Made by a program: the position numbers and the translations under genes. From Liolophura sinensis (Eukaryota; Mollusca; Polyplacophora; Chitonida; Chitonidae), in assembly GCF_032854445.1 (NCBI RefSeq), contig NC_088302.1, positions 8,243,338 through 8,307,337 on the forward strand: a stretch of DNA of 64,000 nucleotides, read 5' to 3'. The notes beneath the pieces were generated by a model. It was not told where the DNA came from. It ran no database searches and saw nothing but the letters and a program-made list of their open reading frames with translations. Shown piece by piece: positions 59,910 to 64,000 of this stretch. How positions within the stretch are numbered: the first letter of the stretch is position 1; each line of letters starts with the position of its first letter.

Positions 59910-61270
59910 TCATCCACCAAGCACCAAGCACCAAGCCAGTCAGCCTGACAGCTAGACAGCAAAACGAAACAACCTACCATCCACCACCCACCAAGCAAGC
60001 AGCCAGTCAGCCTGACAGCTAGACAGCAAAACGTAACAACCTACCATTCACCACCCACCAAGCAAGCAGCCAGTCAGCCTGACAGCTAGACAGCAAAACG
60101 AAACAACGTACCATCCACCACCCACCAAGCAAGCAGACAGTCAGCCTGATAGCTAGACAGCAAAACGAAACAACCTACCCTCCACCACCCACTAAACAAC
60201 CAGACAGTCAGCCTAACAGTTAGACAGTAAAACGAAACAACCTACCATCGACCACCCACTAAGCAAGCACCCAGTCAGCCTGACAGCTAGACAGCAAAAC
60301 GAAACACCCTACCATCCACCACCCACCAAGCAAGCAGCCAGTCAGCCTGACAGCACGAAACAACCTACCATCCACCATCCACCAAACAAGGAACCAGTCA
60401 GCCTGAGAACTAGACAGCAAAACGAAACAACCTACCATCCACCACCCACCAAGCAAGCAGCCAGTCAGCCAGACAGCTAGACAGCAAAACGTAACAACCT
60501 ACCATCCATCACCCACCAAGCAAGCAGACAGTCAGCCTGACAGCTAGGCAGCAAAACGAAACAACCTACCATTCACCACCCACCAAGCAAGTAGCCAGTC
60601 AGCCTGACAGCTAGACAGCAAAACGAAACAACGTACCATTCACCACCCACCAAGCAAGCAGACAGTCAGCCTGACAGCTAGACAGCAAAACGAAACAACC
60701 TACCGTCCACCACCCACTAAACAACCAGACAGTCAACCTAACAGTTAGACAGTAAAACGAAACAACCTACCATCGATCACCCACCAAGCAAGCACCCAGT
60801 CAGCCTGACAGCTAGACAGCAAAACGAAACACCCTACCATCCACCACCCACCAAGCAAGCAGCCAGTCAGCCTGACAGCACGAAACAACCTACCATCCAC
60901 CATCCGCCAAACAAGGAACCAGTCAGCCTGACAACTAGACAGCAAAACGAAACAACCTACCATCCTTCACCCACTAAGCAAGCAGACAGTCAGCCCGACA
61001 GCTAGACAGCCAATGAGCGTACCATCCATCACCCACCAACCAACCAGCCAGTCAGCCTGACAGCTAGACAGTAAAACGAAACAACCTACCATTCACCACT
61101 CACCAAACAAGCAGACAGTCAGCCCGACAGCTAGACAGACAGCCAACCAATCAGCCTGCCATACATCATCCACCAAGCAATGTAGACAACCAGTCAGCTT
61201 ACCATCCGCCACCCACCAAGCAAACCAGACAGTTAGCACGTCATCTAGACAGCCAACCAGCCAACTTACC
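59910..61270. repeat. 67-bp minisatellite, about 20 monomers with higher-order repeat (copy 3)
   Basis: The array is longest here. A block of about eight monomers at about 60040-60440 recurs at about 60565-60960 with an offset of about 525 bp. It is recognised by rare variants present in both: AAACACCCTACC, a shortened monomer CTGACAGCACGAAACAACC, AAACAAGGAACCAGTCAGCC, and CTAACAGTTAGACAGTAAAA. Confidence 0.95.
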
Positions 61271-61971
61271 ATCATGAAACAGAAAATCTGTTTACATTCG
61301 CTTTTCAAGAAGTTTGTCAGCAGTAGAGCGTAAGGGTGAGACTGGTCCACTTGATGTCGTCGATGTCCAGGAATAGAAAGTGGGTCGAAAATACTATTTG
61401 TGTATTGAAATACTAAATACTACAATAGATGCCGTGATGAGACTTGTTGTTTTTGCTGTTCTTACAAAAATATCTGTCACAAATGCACTATTCTACATCT
61501 GTCTGTGGTAAGGCTCTCAAAAGGGTTTCAAATGGGACCGTCAGATGTGATCGATGAACACACATAAATCTGCCCATTTATTCTGTAATAATACCATGCA
61601 TATGAAAGGCGGTGTGATCAAACTGCTGAAAACGTCTCCAAAATTGTTTTAGCAAGGAGATTTCTCCTGTAAAATTCAAACAGCCAGTACACATTACCTG
61701 GTATTGCCTGGCAATAATCACCTATTAAATGTACACTTGATGGTTCTTAGTGTTACAGATTACTTTATTATCGTTATTTTGTGTGTTTGGAAGATGTAAC
61801 GTTAACTACCAAAAGAGAATGCCTGGCGACTCATTAAGAACGTTGATAGCAGGAATGTCTTCAGAAAACAGCACTCATTAATGAACTGTGTACCCGTTAA
61901 CACAGTACATGTCATTTTTTCGCTTTATCTGGATAGCAGATCTATCTGTGACTTTTTCCTTACATCACATA

Positions 61972-62121
61972 AACCAAATCACTTTGTCCTCACATCAGGC
62001 GAACAAGACACCTTTGTCTTCATATCAGTTGAACCAAATCACATTGCCGTAATATCGGATGAACAAAATCGCGGTGTCCTCACATCATATGAACCAAATC
62101 ACATTGCCCTCACAAAAGGGA
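61972..62121 (+). repeat. 30-bp tandem repeat, five units, in open frame (copy 3)
   Basis: Same five units as in copy 2, inside the frame 61881-62204, which is a little longer at its end. Confidence 0.8.
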
Positions 62122-62897
62122 TACCAGTGACATCAATTTGTTTCCAGTTCATCCAATCATTTTTTCTCAAATCTCTACATCCTGCCACTATTGTCCGTCT
62201 TTAGGTTTCCAAAAACTCTCCGAAACGATCATGTCCAAAGATGAAAACGATACAGAACAGCTTCATTGCAATATACTATATAATAAAAATAATTCAAAGT
62301 TTTATCTTATCAATAAGCAGTTCTGCTTCATTTTACCCCAAAAATGACATGGCGTCATTGAGCATTTATCCAATCTTGTAACCAGTGATCAACTTGAGTG
62401 TAACGCCACAAAACTATATGAAAAAATAATATTGCTAAATTTCAATTTATTGTTTTCTCTTTGCACACGAAATGTTGGAGGAGATGGTAGACTTATTATT
62501 TTTGATGTACACTAATGCCACATAACGACGAAAAGTGCGTAAACAGGAATAAACACCGTGCCAGTGTAAAGCATCGTCCCCTGATGACAACGCATGTGAT
62601 GGAGAAAGATTTAAACGTGTGACGTCCCTGAAGTGTTCTCTGTAGCAGAACATTGAGGTTAATAACAGTAGGAGAATAGACAATGAAGGCGTTCTTACAT
62701 TGTGTATCTCATGTTTGCTCGGGCAAAGTCAGTTCTGTGCAGGTTAATATCTTAGGGATTAACCTTAGTCTGGGGCAGGTAGTCTATGGAATTCTCGGGA
62801 GGTATTATTTAGGGGTGAGCAGGTAAACAGCACTCGCTGACAAATTGGGCTTTTGGTTGATAACAATAGGTGCGTGTTGAGTTTTAACAATTTTGTT

Positions 62898-63095
62898 TAG
62901 GGGGTATCCGTGGCCAATGAGTAGCGTGCCAGTGAAGCACAGTAACTCAGGAGTGTCTCCAATGCGGTCCATAAAGAGTTAAATCAACTCATACTGGTTT
63001 CCTCTTTGGTCGTACGTTGGAAGGTTTCCAAGCAACCTGGGGTGAACTACAAGTGTCTACATGCACATACTTACACATAATAACAGTGTTAAACA
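62898..63095 (+). repeat. degenerate SINE (copy 3)
   Basis: Counterpart of 46868-47080, with GGGGGTATCCGTGGCCAATG at its head. Confidence 0.75.
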
Positions 63096-63404
63096 ATAAA
63101 AAAAAATACAAAAAGATTTTTAGTTGTACAAGCACAAAGTGCAGTCATCAACAAAATTGTCTTGTCCGATTGTAGACGCTTAATCTTACTATACCAAATC
63201 CATTAGTAAGTCCGTTAGTGTTTGTATTTAACATGGAGGGGTAAGCAATACAATCAATATGTATGAAGACAAAGACAGAACCACAAGTCAGCAAACCGGA
63301 CGGGATGCTTAACAGAATACGTCCAAAAACTCCAGAACCTGAATTACAACGGATTAGCATTGTTGTTAAAGTGTCTGACGTTAAAGAGACATGTCTGTGA
63401 AAAT

Positions 63405-64000
63405 TGATGCGTGACATGAAATCACCTCATCGCGAGGTCAAGCTATAATGCTCATTGACGTCGGCGTAAGTATCAAACAGATTTCCGGCGTCCATTAAGA
63501 AAACAGGAAACAGTTCATCTTCGGAAAAAACGTACGGTCATTTACATTGGTCATTTCTAGATATCCCATAAATCTCACACGATGTAAGCCCTGTCAGTTT
63601 GCACTATCTACTGCAGGATTGGTTTCTTGTAAAGTAAGGGAATATCACAGCACAAAGGAAATGGCGTTTGGTGAGTGTCTACAAAGAACTGCAACATTAA
63701 AGGTTAGAAGGAGTATATATTGGAAAAGAAGTGCTGTATCTTAACCATTGCAGAAACCACAGGGACAATGTTCCTTTGTCATAATCATTTTCTAATTAGT
63801 AGTTACAAAAACTTAACCAACATCCAAATTGCAGTTGATCTAAAGTACACATTAGATTTCTTTGCAAAAAGAATAGTGTTACCAGGACGTTTCTGGAAAA
63901 ATTGGTGCGTGACATGAAATCCTCTCATCACGATGTCACGCCATAACGCTCACTGATGTCAGGGTAACCATCAACAGAATTCCACCGTTCAGTTATGGTA
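63405..64000 (+). repeat. internal direct repeat at the end of copy 3
   Basis: GATGCGTGACATGAAATCAC...CTCATTGACGTCGGCGTAAG at 63405 recurs as GGTGCGTGACATGAAATCCT...CTCACTGATGTCAGGGTAAC at 63904, an offset of about 500 bp. It is related to the internal duplication at 47490-48265. Confidence 0.75.

Larger units (their letters stand above)
55691..64000 (+). repeat. macrosatellite-like unit, copy 3 (runs off the window)
   Basis: Third tandem copy. It matches copy 1 from its left end (GGCAAGAC...CTAGACTGTTGCGGTG) to the window edge, which corresponds to about 48060 in copy 1. It lacks most of the SINE and flank found at 42.23-43.17 kb in copy 1, and it carries a longer minisatellite with higher-order structure. 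Confidence 0.95.

Noticed and set aside
60259-60963. Minus frames of WWMVGCFVLLSSCQADW-type repeats in the minisatellite.
   Set aside because: The 67-bp period is not a multiple of three. The frames survive only for short distances and rotate, so they are by-products of a minisatellite.

Overview
The window looks like a gene-poor, repeat-dense, AT-rich intergenic or heterochromatic stretch of a lophotrochozoan genome, most likely a mollusc. The main reason is a family of short interspersed elements with a tRNA-like head (A and B boxes) and a conserved tail. I associate this family from memory with the V-SINE/RUDI-type elements of molluscs; the exact species cannot be told. No frame in either strand gives a convincing host protein. 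Nearly all frames of 60 to 130 codons are chance frames or lie inside repeats. The only clear coding homology is to dead retrotransposons.

Layout. From 1 to 13 kb there is mostly single-copy-looking DNA. It holds an intact SINE with target-site duplications (2.9-3.2 kb), a broken Penelope-like reverse transcriptase (5.2-5.85 kb, minus strand), an AAAC-rich simple repeat (8.8 kb), one copy of an unclassified dispersed repeat (10.6 kb), a promoter-like cluster of motifs (11.7-11.85 kb), and an 18-bp tandem repeat (12.54-12.63 kb). From 13.4 to 19.2 kb (A) and 23.2 to 30.0 kb (B) lie two diverged direct copies of a 6-7 kb unit. A third copy (C) lies inverted and interrupted at 32.2-33.35 and 36.4-37.1 kb, and smaller pieces lie at 3.3 and 11.9 kb. 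Copy C is split by about 3 kb carrying a dead non-LTR retrotransposon (33.9-34.5 kb) and a 66-bp-arm hairpin (35.5 kb). Most of A and B look roughly 80 percent alike by eye, but a block near 18.25-18.53 kb (28.55-28.84 kb in B) is about 97 percent identical.

From about 40.12 kb to the right edge the DNA is a tandem array of an approximately 7.4-8.3 kb unit, present three times (about 40.12-48.27, 48.27-55.69 and 55.69 to beyond 64.0 kb). Each unit carries the same ordered set of smaller arrays: a 74-bp repeat, a 67-bp minisatellite, a 30-bp repeat that reads in frame as a ten-residue repeat, and degenerate SINE copies. The copies differ by block deletions, by minisatellite length (about 13, 14 and 20 monomers) and, in copy 3, by a higher-order repeat of about 525 bp.

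No genes working together can be described. What the window records is duplication, retroposition, slippage and template switching. The items most worth a second look are the macrosatellite-like array with its internal higher-order structure, the unusually conserved block inside the A/B duplication, the long hairpin at 35.5 kb, the promoter-like cluster at 11.8 kb, and two tiny but very clear mutation records (a 28-bp SINE tail with a 13-bp target duplication, and a hairpin made by a templated insertion). All identities and repeat counts were estimated by eye.
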